NCBI RefSeq assembly: GCF_017310645.1
Contig: NZ_JAFLRH010000017.1
Location: 62,001-126,000 of the forward strand
Direction of reading: 5' to 3'
Source of the DNA: Paradesulfitobacterium ferrireducens
GTDB taxonomy: Bacteria; Bacillota; Desulfitobacteriia; Desulfitobacteriales; Desulfitobacteriaceae
Length of the DNA: 64,000 nucleotides
Below are positions 8,121 through 16,349 of the stretch, piece after piece. Within the stretch, counting starts at the first letter, position 1. The number at the start of each line of letters is the position of its first letter. A program made the position numbers and the translations under genes. Under the pieces are notes generated by a model, which was given only the letters and a program-made list of their open reading frames with translations, had not been told where the DNA came from and ran no database searches.

Positions 8121-8345
8121 TTACCTGTCATGCGGCATATTCAAAGACCCAATGCAACCGGCACCAATTCTTAACACGGTATGAACTGTGGACAAGACCT
8201 CCCGTTTCTCCAACAGTTCCCTTATCCCTGCAGTGAGCGGCTGACCTTTTTTCAGCAGCAAAACCCCGGCGGCATCAAAGAGATCTTGGGTGGCTGTCTG
8301 TTCCATTGCTGAATTTGACTCTGGTTTCTTTAATACCAAATTCAT
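8121..8345 (-). pseudogene. truncated HD-GYP gene (N-terminal 50 codons)
   Basis: The first 50 residues match the HD-GYP protein at 1830-2927, including the ribosome-binding site. After EKREV the frame runs into unrelated sequence and stops at residue 74, so the whole catalytic HD-GYP domain is absent. The junction at about 8195 is the left end of the long direct repeat and probably marks the edge of the insertion that brought in the ATPase gene. If translated, it makes only a short peptide. Confidence 0.85.
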
Positions 8346-9556
8346 ACAGAAAACCTTCTTCCTCCTTTCACCTTTCCTTAAAACCGCTCACTCTTCGCGC
8401 CTCATACCGCAGCTCCATACCGCCCTTTTAGGCAGCAAAAGCAACCCGGTCGGGAGGACCGGCTATGTCCAAGGTTATACCTTAAACCGTCCTACCAGTT
8501 CACTCAGCTTCCCTGCCAGCACGGCTTGAGATTGAGCCGATTGATTGACCTGTTCGACCGCCGTGGTGGTCTGAATCACGCTGGTTGAGATCTCTTGAGA
8601 ACTGGCGGCAGACTCCTCTGCTGTTGACGTTACGTTTTGAATGGCTGAACCGATTTGATTGATGATTTCGCTCATGGACAGGGTTGCATCCGCCAGTTCT
8701 TTGGACATTTCTGTGACAAATTGGGAGTCCTCTTCATACTGGCTGCCTGTCTGAGCATACGCTTCATAATCAGGCCGCACCTTGGTTTCAATAAAGGCGA
8801 GCAATTCCTGGGTATTCGCCATAAGATTGCCAAAGGCTTTCTGGACATCGCTGATAACATTGTGGATGTTGCTGACAGCGGTCTGAGACTGTTCCGCCAG
8901 CTTGCGGACTTCATCGGCAACCACTGCGAAACCGCGACCCGCTTCCCCTGCACGGGCGGCTTCAATGCTGGCATTGAGAGACAACAGGTTGGTTTGCTGG
9001 GCAATTCCGCCAATCGTCTCTGCCATAACCTTGATTTCATCGACCACTTTGGACTGTTCCAAGGCTTGTTTGACTTTGGCTTCCTTGTCCCTATAGATGG
9101 CATCCGCTTCATTCACAGCCTGTGTGCCTCGTATCCTTACCTCACTGGCTCGCTCCTTAATCGCTGAGGCATTTTTCTGTCCCTCATCCGCTTTGGTTGT
9201 CAATTGTTTGGTAAATTCCTGTATTTCAAGTGCCGATGCTCCAACTTCTTCTGTGCTGGCACTGAGTTCTTCCGTTCCTTGGGCAATCTGCTCCGTCGAT
9301 TGTTGAATCGTCTGCATCGTGGCCGAGAGTTCCTCCATCGTGGCAGAAAGTTCCTCAGACTGAGCACTTAGCGTCTGAGAACCGTCCCGTATCGCGAGTA
9401 GTAATTCTCTCACCTTTTGCACCGCCTGCTTGAGGGCATCCCCCAGTTGTCCCACTTCATCCCTTCCGTGCAGGGCGAGTTCTTGCGTCAAATCCCCTTG
9501 GCCAAAGGCTTCCGCAAACCGGACCATCGTGGAAAGCCGGCGGGAGAGGCTTAACG
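8195..9556. repeat. 1,362-bp direct repeat, copy 2
   Basis: Second copy of the stretch at 2777-4138, with no difference noticed by eye. It spans the 5' end of the truncated HD-GYP gene and the HAMP/signalling part of the second MCP. Confidence 0.93.
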
Positions 9557-10196
9557 ATAAATACAGGCCCAGCACCAGAGCAATGAGGAGGCTGAAGCCG
9601 AGAATGGAAATCATAGTTGTTCTAGAACGTATAAAAGTTTCATGGTTCATATCGACATGGTTTTTTGCTTCGTTGTCTAAAAAAGCCACTATTTTATCCA
9701 AACTGGCCAGAGCCTTGTCATTGGCTTTTAGAGCCTCCGACAGTACTGACTCCGCCTCGGTATAGTTCTCCGCCTTGACGAGTTGAACCAACTTGTCCCG
9801 CTGAATCCTCCACTCCTCCTGAGCAGCTTTAAAAGCGTTATAATATTCTTTTTCTTCAGCCGAGAGCGTTTCTAAAAAGTTCTTGTCGTATTCCTGCTGG
9901 GCTTTATTGTTCGCTGCCTTAATTGCCTCAATCTGCTGCAAGATCGCATCCTGCTGTGTTTTGTCCCGGGTGGCGTAGAACAGGATGCTGACGGCACGGT
10001 TTTGTTCAAATGTTTCCTGAATTTGGTTTAAGTTTTGTGATGCCACAAAGTTATCACTGTAAATACTTTCTCCCTTCGCCTCAATCGCCTGCATATCGCT
10101 GATACCGATATAGCCAACCAAGGCGACTAAAAGGGCAACGAGAATAAATCCCGTCGTCAGTTTGAGTTTCCAGCTTAAGTTATTCATAAATTTCAT
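8475..10196 (-). CDS. methyl-accepting chemotaxis protein, paralogue with different sensor
   Basis: This 573-residue chemoreceptor has TM1 (about 12-32), a helical extracytoplasmic sensor (about 33-190), TM2 (about 192-213), HAMP and a full signalling domain. From residue 214 onward it appears identical to the MCP at 3057-4787. The sensor and both membrane segments are only partly similar, so the two receptors probably share adaptation and output but detect different ligands. The first residues ([14 protein letters not shown]) are shared again. It sits behind a broken cheW and a second c-di-GMP riboswitch, and before a truncated HD-GYP gene, so of its cassette only the receptor remains intact. 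Confidence 0.95.
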   Translation of the reverse strand: MKFMNNLSWKLKLTTGFILVALLVALVGYIGISDMQAIEAKGESIYSDNFVASQNLNQIQETFEQNRAVSILFYATRDKTQQDAILQQIEAIKAANNKAQQEYDKNFLETLSAEEKEYYNAFKAAQEEWRIQRDKLVQLVKAENYTEAESVLSEALKANDKALASLDKIVAFLDNEAKNHVDMNHETFIRSRTTMISILGFSLLIALVLGLYLSLSLSRRLSTMVRFAEAFGQGDLTQELALHGRDEVGQLGDALKQAVQKVRELLLAIRDGSQTLSAQSEELSATMEELSATMQTIQQSTEQIAQGTEELSASTEEVGASALEIQEFTKQLTTKADEGQKNASAIKERASEVRIRGTQAVNEADAIYRDKEAKVKQALEQSKVVDEIKVMAETIGGIAQQTNLLSLNASIEAARAGEAGRGFAVVADEVRKLAEQSQTAVSNIHNVISDVQKAFGNLMANTQELLAFIETKVRPDYEAYAQTGSQYEEDSQFVTEMSKELADATLSMSEIINQIGSAIQNVTSTAEESAASSQEISTSVIQTTTAVEQVNQSAQSQAVLAGKLSELVGRFKV

Positions 10197-10210
10197 GCTC
10201 TCATTCTCCT

Positions 10211-10300
10211 TTAGTGAACAATGATTTCCCTTACGGCGCTCATGGGCACAGCGTACTGTTCCTCACCCATTTGGAAAATGACGACTTGTTCATCACGCAC
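10211..10300 (-). pseudogene. truncated cheW (first 29 codons)
   Basis: From GTG 10298-10300 the sequence encodes [20 protein letters not shown] and continues to REIIVH before a TAA at 10211-10213. This is the start of the cheW gene at 4931-5353 with one clear substitution. The remaining 111 codons are missing, replaced directly by the ribosome-binding site of the second MCP. The truncation may place that MCP gene under closer control of the riboswitch. Confidence 0.85.
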
Positions 10301-10317
10301 TGAAAGTGCCTCTTTTC

Positions 10318-10354
10318 AAAATAATAAGCCGTCATGTATGAGCATCACGACGGC
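10318..10354 (-). terminator. riboswitch expression-platform terminator, copy 2
   Basis: Minus-strand hairpin GCCGTCGTG/CATGACGGC followed by TTATTATTTT, the same as the copy at 5371-5408. It lies between the second c-di-GMP aptamer and the cheW remnant. Confidence 0.85.
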
Positions 10355-10368
10355 AATTCTCCCCTTCA

Positions 10369-10456
10369 TGCACTGGGTAGCCTGGCAGTCGTCAGCCTCA
10401 CTGGTCGACCCATAGCTTTGCGTCCCTGGCTTTCGCCAGGTTTGCCGTTATCCTTG
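10369..10456 (-). ncRNA. cyclic-di-GMP-I (GEMM-I) riboswitch aptamer, copy 2
   Basis: Nearly identical to copy 1, with all hallmark elements: GGCAAACC, the CCTGG-CGAAAG-CCAGG tetraloop hairpin, GGGACGCAAAG and the 3' GCCAGGCTACC segment. The few differences by eye include GCTATGGG for GCCATGGG and TAACGG for CAACGG, outside or at the edge of the conserved core. It precedes a terminator and the second MCP gene, so both chemoreceptors appear to be c-di-GMP-responsive at the RNA level. Confidence 0.92.
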
Positions 10457-10491
10457 CTTACCTGTTCTTTTCCTTTTTCTAATAAACGGTA

Positions 10492-10692
10492 CTACATACA
10501 CTTGTTCTCTGATCTTTGTGATTTTGAGAACTCATGCCGGCTTAAGATGTCGACCACGGAATAGAGGGAACTGGATGAGGGAATATCCACTTCAATAGGT
10601 GGGGTAAAATCCCACTGGGTCAAACAGTGATAGAGCTTATTATAGTCGGAATTATCGGCTGAACCGGGGGTGGTTTCCCGTTTAAAAATAGC
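10492..10692 (-). pseudogene. N-terminal relic of a soluble MCP-like protein
   Basis: An open frame of 66 codons without a usable start codon reads FKRETTPGSADNSDYNKLYH and continues as DFTPPIEVDIPSSS before a stop at 10492-10494, just upstream of the riboswitch. Its composition looks coding, and its 5' flank is shared with the MCP relic at 5577-5752. Together they suggest one ancestral soluble chemoreceptor gene, of which different parts survive at each locus. The assignment to MCPs rests on that link only. The string GCCGATAAT (10651-10659) resembles a sigma-D/FliA -10 element but lacks a good -35. Confidence 0.5.
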
Positions 10693-10943
10693 ATGTTAAC
10701 ACATCCTCTTTGACACATTAATGCTAATCTGAGCTGTTAAACATTGCACAAGAACTTCTTGGCGGAACAGAAAATCCCCGGTCTGCGTGAGTTTCTTAAC
10801 ATTCACATCACCCTGTTAATGCGTGATATCTTCTCTACATCCGGAATTAGTAACAGCCTTCCCCTTGGTTCGCTATTCCTACGTTCTCCACTTACGCACT
10901 TCAAAACAAAAAATTAAAGGGCTGGATTTAACACCGCCTGGAA
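10693..10943. other. non-coding gap in cassette copy 2
   Basis: No gene is seen. The parts near 10840-10860 and 10900-10943 match the copy-1 region around 5780-5910, whereas about 110 bp at 10718-10830 are unique to this copy. The orphan terminator hairpin found in copy 1 is missing here. Confidence 0.5.
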
Positions 10944-11137
10944 TTACTTATTTTTCCATTCGGTAGTAAATACAACCCTTTTAGCAGTTGTTTTAGTTGT
11001 GGCAACGAAACCCATAAGGAAATAATTATTCCATAATATGGAATTTAAGACATAAAATACCCCCCCCCCCCCCCCCCCCGAACATTTGTTCTATATGTTT
11101 TACCGACACGTTCACACGTTCTCATCTCGGAATCCAT
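10944..11137 (-). pseudogene. small ORF interrupted by a 20-G tract, copy 2
   Basis: Diverged copy of 5911-6089. The minus strand starts MDSEMRTCERVGKTYRTNVR and enters a run of 20 G (C at 11060-11079 on the plus strand). The present frame stops shortly after (YFMS-stop). One extra G would join it to VFYVLNSILWNNYFL and on to TAA 10944. Relative to copy 1 there is one in-frame codon insertion before the tract and several amino-acid changes after it. The tract differs by 12 bases yet is in the same phase. Decayed gene or slippage-variable ORF. Confidence 0.45.
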
Positions 11138-11428
11138 CCTTTCGCGTTATGAACGTCACAATACATCCCAGCAAGCACGACTGTTTAAGCATATCCGAAA
11201 GCATAACTTTCATCGGAGTGCATAAGTGCAACTTGGGCTTCTGCCGTCGCCTAAAATGCCTTGGCGCAAGCCAAGTTTTCTTTGTAACGAGGTCTATTCT
11301 ACTGCATTCTACAAGAATTTGCTTTTTCCTGCTATTATCTGCAATACTGAACACAAAAAATAGGAGCCATATGATGAACACGGCCCCCTGTCAGCTAAGC
11401 GCATCCTTCATTCACACATCCTTTGTAG
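11138..11428. other. non-coding gap with + strand hairpin
   Basis: No convincing gene is seen. The palindromic stem CTTGGC-GCAA-GCCAAG at 11260-11275 followed by TTTTCTTT (11276-11283) is a good plus-strand intrinsic terminator, but no plus-strand gene ends here, so it may be a relic. Part of the right end (about 11370-11400) resembles sequence near 1745-1775. Confidence 0.5.
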
Positions 11429-11851
11429 TCACTCCCGGATAACCATAACAGGAATCTTGGAATAGCTTACGACTTTTTGCGCCACACTGCCCATGAGTAG
11501 CTTTTTGAATCCTCCCAAGCCGCGGGTCCCGATGACTATTAGATCCACCTGGTGATCCTCGGCATATTGGAGCAACTGTTCTGTCGGATGGCCCTTCAGG
11601 ATCACCGTCATAATGTCACACCCGAGCGTTGAACCATAAGCCTTTACCTCCTGCAGCAAAGGCTGGTAGTATTTCTCTGCCTGCTCAAGTTCCTCCACTT
11701 CTCCTCCGCCTGGGCTGAAATCCGGTAAATGCACAACCGTCAAAGTTGTGACCGTGGCATTGAGTTTCCGGCTTAAATCCACGGCGGCTTGCAAGGCTTT
11801 CCGGCTGCTTTTTGAACCGTCAAGACCAACAAGAATGCTGCGAATATCCAT
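11429..11851 (-). CDS. universal stress protein (UspA family)
   Basis: This 140-residue single-domain Usp has the N-terminal GLDGSKSSRKAL and the ATP-binding motif GTRGLGGFKKLLMGS followed by AQKV near the C terminus, matching the G-2x-G-9x-G(S/T) pattern of nucleotide-binding members. Family proteins are cytoplasmic and accumulate under stress or growth arrest; the molecular role is usually unknown. It lies about 60 bp downstream of a YeiH-type transporter gene on the same strand and could be cotranscribed with it. The ATG start is clear. Confidence 0.93.
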   Translation of the reverse strand: MDIRSILVGLDGSKSSRKALQAAVDLSRKLNATVTTLTVVHLPDFSPGGGEVEELEQAEKYYQPLLQEVKAYGSTLGCDIMTVILKGHPTEQLLQYAEDHQVDLIVIGTRGLGGFKKLLMGSVAQKVVSYSKIPVMVIRE

Positions 11852-11912
11852 AAGAAAAACCCCCTTTTATTTTCATAGGACTTTTTAGAAGGCCCTGCGT
11901 CCAGGTTACTGC

Positions 11913-12956
11913 TCAGAACTGCAAAGTAAAGTAAGAAACCACGGATACTATGAGCGAAGCGGCAAACATAGCCGTTAAGGGACGCAAGGCCCGCGTTCTC
12001 AGGTTAGCAAGATGTACATTCAATCCTAAACCGACCATAGCTGCAGCCAGGAGAAAGGAGGCCACAGTGGAAATGGTATTCAAGACGGCTTGCGGGATCG
12101 GCAAGTACGTTCCTATGAGACTGGTCAGCATGAACCCGACAAGAAACCAAGGAAACGGTGTACTTTGTTTGACTTCTCCATTTTCTTTCCGGCGCATCCA
12201 GGAAGCCAGAATAAAGCTCAAGGGAAGCATGAGGAAGACACGCCCCAACTTAGCCAGCAGTCCTTCTGCCAAAGCCTCCGTGCCGGCGGGTGCCGCTGCT
12301 GCGGCGACATGGGCAATCTCATGCAGGCTGACACCGCTCCATACTCCATATTCCACAGGACTCAAAGGAAGGGAGCCGCGCAAAAAAGTGTAAGCGAGAG
12401 TAAATATAGTCCCCATAAGCGCCACGATGCCTGCCCCGATAGCGGTATCTTCATCATCTGCATTGAGAATCGGAGCAACCGCGGCAATAGCTGCCGCTCC
12501 GCAGACCCCTGTTCCGATCCCCAGAAGAAGGGACAGCTGTTTTTCGGCCCCTATCAGCCTGGCAACCAGCATCGTTGCTCCAATGGCCAAAATGATGGTC
12601 AGCGCATCATAGAGCAGGAGAGTCATCCCCTTATGCAAAACAACATCAATATTTAATTTAAAGCCGTAAAGGATGATGGCAAAACGCAGTATTTTGTGCC
12701 CCGAAAAGCGGATTCCTTCCCTCAGAGCCTCGGGGTATCCCTTAACATTTCGATAAATGACCGCCAGCAGGATCGAAGTTAACATCGGCCCGACACGGTT
12801 TAGCCCTGGAAGGTATGCCAAAGCAGTCCCTGCTGCCGCAATGATCAGGGTAAACATGAGGCCTAATATAAACGAACCCCATTTTGTTTGTTCCGCAGCA
12901 GGTGCTGAATAAGACACTTCTTTTCTCAGTGAACTCTTTTTTTCTTGTTGTAACAC
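11913..12956 (-). CDS. YeiH/UPF0324 family putative sulfate exporter
   Basis: This 347-residue polytopic membrane protein has about ten hydrophobic segments and the family hallmarks GIGTGVCGAAAIAAVAPI, EIAHVAAA and a C-terminal GLGLNVHL-type motif. The start is GTG with AAGGAGG spaced 7 bp. The family (UPF0324, YeiH in enterobacteria) is annotated as putative sulfate or small-anion exporters, with little biochemical proof. The neighbours are a Usp gene downstream and a DsrE-like/RACo-like pair upstream, which is at least compatible with sulfur metabolism. Substrate assignment is inference. Confidence 0.88.
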   Translation of the reverse strand: MLQQEKKSSLRKEVSYSAPAAEQTKWGSFILGLMFTLIIAAAGTALAYLPGLNRVGPMLTSILLAVIYRNVKGYPEALREGIRFSGHKILRFAIILYGFKLNIDVVLHKGMTLLLYDALTIILAIGATMLVARLIGAEKQLSLLLGIGTGVCGAAAIAAVAPILNADDEDTAIGAGIVALMGTIFTLAYTFLRGSLPLSPVEYGVWSGVSLHEIAHVAAAAAPAGTEALAEGLLAKLGRVFLMLPLSFILASWMRRKENGEVKQSTPFPWFLVGFMLTSLIGTYLPIPQAVLNTISTVASFLLAAAMVGLGLNVHLANLRTRALRPLTAMFAASLIVSVVSYFTLQF

Positions 12957-13122
12957 TCAACATCCTCCTTCATTGTCTGATACTCCCTGCAGGTTTGACA
13001 TGAATAACTATAATTGGCCCAAGACTGAGCAGTCAATATCGATATCCTATACAAACAATTAGGAAGACTTATGATATAGAAAACTTATGGGATGAAAGCC
13101 AAATATGGAGTTGTACCGGATG

Positions 13123-14697
13123 CTAGAGCCTCCGGCGGCGGGCTTGCAGGCGCGCTTTGACGCTTGGGTAGCGGTCGATGTCTGTGTGGGGTAGAAATTT
13201 GCTGCTTTTGAATTTGTCCATGAAAGTCGGGTTGGTGTTAAGCTCGAAATATGTGATCCTGGCGGCCAGTGCTTCCGCTTCCCTGCGCTTGGACTGGGAC
13301 ATAAGCACCTGTCGGGCTCCTTCGCCGGAGCTGTTGCCCAGGCGGACCATCGCCGAACGCGGCAGATCGGGGTAAAGGCCGATCGTGATGGCTGATTCCA
13401 GGGGAAGGTATTGTCCGAAGGCTCCCGCAGCGTAAAAGCGCCGGATATCCTGCCAGTTGCAGCCGACGCTCTCCAGGAGAACCTCGAGGGCGGCATTAAC
13501 CGCTCCTTTCGTGGCCATCAGGTTATCGATATCCGCCTGTGTGACAACGATATCCTGACCTGAGGCAGATTCGGCGGCAGGCACGACCACAAAATACCTT
13601 TGCCCGGCGCTAAACCGCGCTGCCCTGTCAATGAGCCCGTTAAGAAAGAGCTCGGCCAAGACGTCCACCAGGCCTGAACCGCAGATTCCACGGGCCGGGG
13701 CATTCCCAATCGTCGAATAGCGCACTCCGGTGACGGGGTCCAGGCTCACCCGATCGACCGCTCCCGGTTCTGCCCGCATGCCGTGGGTCGTGACACCGCC
13801 TTCCAGAGCTGGCCCTGCCGCCCCGGCACAGGCGACCAGCCACTCCCGGTTTCCCATGACGATTTCTCCGTTTGTTCCGATGTCCACAAACAGAGAGATC
13901 TCCTCCCGGTGGTCCATCTCGCTGACAAGAACTCCCGCAATGATGTCACCGCCGATGAAGCTGCCGACGCTGGGCAGGCAGTAGACAGGTGCCAGAGGGT
14001 TGATATGGAGCCCGATGTCCTGGGCCGTGAGGATGCCAGGGTTGTTGACGACCGGGATATACGGGGAACGGCTGAGGGACGCAGGGTCAAGGCCAAGAAG
14101 AAGATGCACCATGGTCGTGTTGGCTCCGATGCTTGCCGCGCTGATCCGGGTAGGAACAAGAGGCGGAGTGCAGAGGCGTCCGATCAAACGGTTTAGCGTA
14201 TCGCAAATCGTCTTTTGCAGCTCAGCAAGGCCGCCGGGGTTGGCGGCGTGCCTAATCCGGCTGAGAATATCTTCTCCAAGTGGGACTTGCCCGTTAAAAT
14301 CAGCTGCACGCCGGAGAACTGCCCCGCAACTCATGTCAATGAGGTAGACGACGACCGTGGTCGTACCGATGTCGATAGCCAGCCCGTAGTGTTCCTGGGC
14401 GGTGTCCCCCGGTTCCAGGTCAATAAGCTGCCAACCCCAGCCCGTCATGGAAACGGTGGCTGTAACACGCCCGCAGACAGAACAAACCTGATGGATTTGG
14501 GACATTAAAGCAAGGGGCACCGTAACCGGACCGACTTGGTGCTCAAGAGCAAGGCGCAGCCGGTCGACATCCGCCCGGTTATCCGTTGGAGTCGGAGGCG
14601 GAAGCTGCAAAAGAACCTTCCGGGTCAATGGGTCTAAGTCACCGAGGTCCGCTTGAATTTGTTCACACAAGATTGACGCTTGTTCAGGGTTTGACAT
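13123..14697 (-). CDS. ASKHA-domain protein related to corrinoid reductive activators (RACo), lacking the ferredoxin domain
   Basis: This 524-residue protein carries the DUF4445/ASKHA fold of RACo-type activators, with phosphate loops AIDIGTTTVVVYLID (about 105-120) and FVDIGTNGEIV, the CAGAAGPALEGG segment, and the usual C-terminal region. RACo proteins use ATP and a 2Fe-2S ferredoxin domain to reduce Co(II) corrinoid in methyl transfer systems. Typical members are about 600-640 residues. Here the N-terminal ferredoxin domain is absent, because the protein begins directly with linker-like sequence. The ATG overlaps the 3' end of the DsrE-like gene by 14 bp, so the two are translationally coupled. 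No corrinoid protein or methyltransferase is nearby. Confidence 0.82.
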   Translation of the reverse strand: MSNPEQASILCEQIQADLGDLDPLTRKVLLQLPPPTPTDNRADVDRLRLALEHQVGPVTVPLALMSQIHQVCSVCGRVTATVSMTGWGWQLIDLEPGDTAQEHYGLAIDIGTTTVVVYLIDMSCGAVLRRAADFNGQVPLGEDILSRIRHAANPGGLAELQKTICDTLNRLIGRLCTPPLVPTRISAASIGANTTMVHLLLGLDPASLSRSPYIPVVNNPGILTAQDIGLHINPLAPVYCLPSVGSFIGGDIIAGVLVSEMDHREEISLFVDIGTNGEIVMGNREWLVACAGAAGPALEGGVTTHGMRAEPGAVDRVSLDPVTGVRYSTIGNAPARGICGSGLVDVLAELFLNGLIDRAARFSAGQRYFVVVPAAESASGQDIVVTQADIDNLMATKGAVNAALEVLLESVGCNWQDIRRFYAAGAFGQYLPLESAITIGLYPDLPRSAMVRLGNSSGEGARQVLMSQSKRREAEALAARITYFELNTNPTFMDKFKSSKFLPHTDIDRYPSVKARLQARRRRL

Positions 14698-15073
14698 AAC
14701 CGTAACCCTCAGCCTGTTTCTTGACGATCTCCGTAATACCTGCCGGGATGACGGTCACAAAGGGGTGGAGAGACTTCTCTTCCAAGGCATTCATCTTCAA
14801 GGCATTGGCGCAGGCCAGAAAAGGAATACCCAGTTCCCGAAGGTGCTGTATGTCGCGCAGGAGCTGTTGACGGAATTCACCGCTCCAGCTTGGCGGCAGT
14901 TTTTCCCCGATCTCCGGGGAAGTAGCATAGAGAAGAACCGCGGGGCCGTTGGCGACGACCTCGGCTTGGATGTTCTCTGATCCGGTGTCTTTAATCAAGT
15001 TGCGCAGGTTAAGCAAAGCGACAGGCCAACGGCTAAGCTCATTCACGTGAAACAGAATCTTGTAGGGCAACAT
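14684..15073 (-). CDS. DsrE/DsrF-like family protein
   Basis: This 129-residue protein has a DsrE-like alpha/beta pattern: an N-terminal strand YKILFHVNE, a middle VVANGPAVLLYA strand, a conserved-type cysteine in FLACANAL, and a C-terminal VIPAGITEIVKKQAEGYGYVK. DsrE-like proteins often handle sulfur or are small redox partners. The start is ATG 15071-15073 with GGAGG well spaced; an upstream in-frame start has no site. It overlaps the following RACo-like gene by 14 bp and is divergent from a LysR-type regulator, which probably controls the pair. Precise function unknown. Confidence 0.8.
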   Translation of the reverse strand: MLPYKILFHVNELSRWPVALLNLRNLIKDTGSENIQAEVVANGPAVLLYATSPEIGEKLPPSWSGEFRQQLLRDIQHLRELGIPFLACANALKMNALEEKSLHPFVTVIPAGITEIVKKQAEGYGYVKP

Positions 15074-15382
15074 CAAATGGCCTCCTTCCAGTCGTTTCTC
15101 TACATTATTATTTTCAATTAAGAAGCATGAGCGCACTCCCTTCTAATTAAGGGTTTGCTGAACAGACCCCAAATTTTCAAACCATAATATAATCATCAAG
15201 ACTTATAAGCTATTCAGCAGGCCCTATTTAACACTATAAATTGCAGTGAATTGTCGAGCAATCGAAATTCCTTATTCGTAGTATTAAGAAATCGAATCTC
15301 TTCGTCGGCGCATTCTGTGCTAACTACTTAAATTTGATTTATAATCTAAGGTAATGGTCTCTTTAAGGAAGGAGGACAACGA
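15074..15382. other. divergent intergenic region dsrE-like / lysR
   Basis: No gene is seen. The region separates divergent transcription units, as is typical of a LysR regulator and its target. TATAAT at 15340-15345 is a possible -10 for the lysR gene, but no good -35 stands 17 bp upstream. I could not identify a specific regulator-binding site. Confidence 0.4.
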
Positions 15383-16267
15383 ATGATTATTGACACACTC
15401 AAAGTATTCGTCACCGTCATCGAACAAAAAAGTTTTTCGCGCGCAGCCGACATTCTATATATATCTCAACCCAGTGTAAGCTTACACATCCGGAACTTGG
15501 AAAATGAACTGGGAACTAAACTCCTTCACCGATCATCAAAACATGTAGAGCCAACCCAGTCTGGCGATATCATCTATCAGCACGCCAAAAAGATTCTCCT
15601 GCTTTATGAAGAAGCCAAACAGAAGATCAACCTGTTGAAGAATGAGGTTACAGGTTCTTTAAAAATTGGTGCCAGTTTTACCATCGGGGAGTACATCCTT
15701 CCAGCACTCCTGGCGGAGTTGGCCGCCCAGTATCCCAAAGTTGATATAGATGTTGCTATTGACAATACCGAGGAGATTGCCCAAGAAATCCACTCCAATC
15801 ACCTTGACATTGGACTGGTGGAAGGGAACGTTAGTCATGTGGATTTGAATATCCAAACATTCGCCAAAGATGAAATGATTATAGTGGTCTCCAACAATCA
15901 TCCCTTAGCTCGTCTTCCCGTCGTCATAGCTAACGATTTACAAGATCAGGTATGGATTCTCAGGGAAAGAGGATCAGGTACCCGAGCTTTTTCCGAGCTT
16001 CTGATTGAGGATTTAGGACTACGAGTGAAGCGGTCTTTTGTTTTTGGAAGCAATGAAGGGGTGAAACAGGCGGTTATTGCAGGTCTGGGCATCGCCCTGG
16101 TTTCCTGTTTAATCGTCCGCAAAGAGTTAGATGCAGAGGAACTAACCGCTCAACGCATCAAAGGAAAACACCTCTTCCGCTCCCTGTCTATCTTAAGGCC
16201 AAAAGAGCCAACGACCTCCAAAGCAATAGAAATATTCATGGAAAAACTCCTATCCACAGAAAAATAA
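15383..16267 (+). CDS. LysR-type transcriptional regulator
   Basis: This 294-residue protein has an N-terminal winged helix (residues 1-60, with FSRAADILYISQPSVSLHIR as the recognition region) and a periplasmic-binding-like effector domain from about 88. This is the full LTTR length. It has a good site, GGAGG, before the ATG. It belongs to the CysL/CbbR-like branch by general appearance (SLKIGASFTIGEYILPALL). It is transcribed away from the DsrE-like/RACo-like pair across a 309-bp region and is the obvious candidate regulator of that pair. The inducer is unknown. Confidence 0.92.
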   Translation: MIIDTLKVFVTVIEQKSFSRAADILYISQPSVSLHIRNLENELGTKLLHRSSKHVEPTQSGDIIYQHAKKILLLYEEAKQKINLLKNEVTGSLKIGASFTIGEYILPALLAELAAQYPKVDIDVAIDNTEEIAQEIHSNHLDIGLVEGNVSHVDLNIQTFAKDEMIIVVSNNHPLARLPVVIANDLQDQVWILRERGSGTRAFSELLIEDLGLRVKRSFVFGSNEGVKQAVIAGLGIALVSCLIVRKELDAEELTAQRIKGKHLFRSLSILRPKEPTTSKAIEIFMEKLLSTEK

Positions 16268-16300
16268 ATAGAGATGCTCGAATGCCATCTATATGCGTGC

Positions 16301-16328
16301 AAAGAAAAAAGACATCCTTAACGGATGT
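16301..16328 (-). terminator. terminator after spoIIQ
   Basis: On the minus strand, the perfect stem GACATCC-gttaa-GGATGTC (16310-16328) is followed by TTTTTTCTTTG, a clear intrinsic terminator for the spoIIQ-like gene. It may also serve the convergent lysR gene. Confidence 0.85.
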
Positions 16329-16349
16329 CCAATAACCGGTAAATGTTGT

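Noticed and set aside
11112-11381. 89-codon minus-strand ORF starting MFIIWLLFFVF
   Set aside because: No ribosome-binding site, odd basic composition, and it crosses a perfect plus-strand terminator hairpin.
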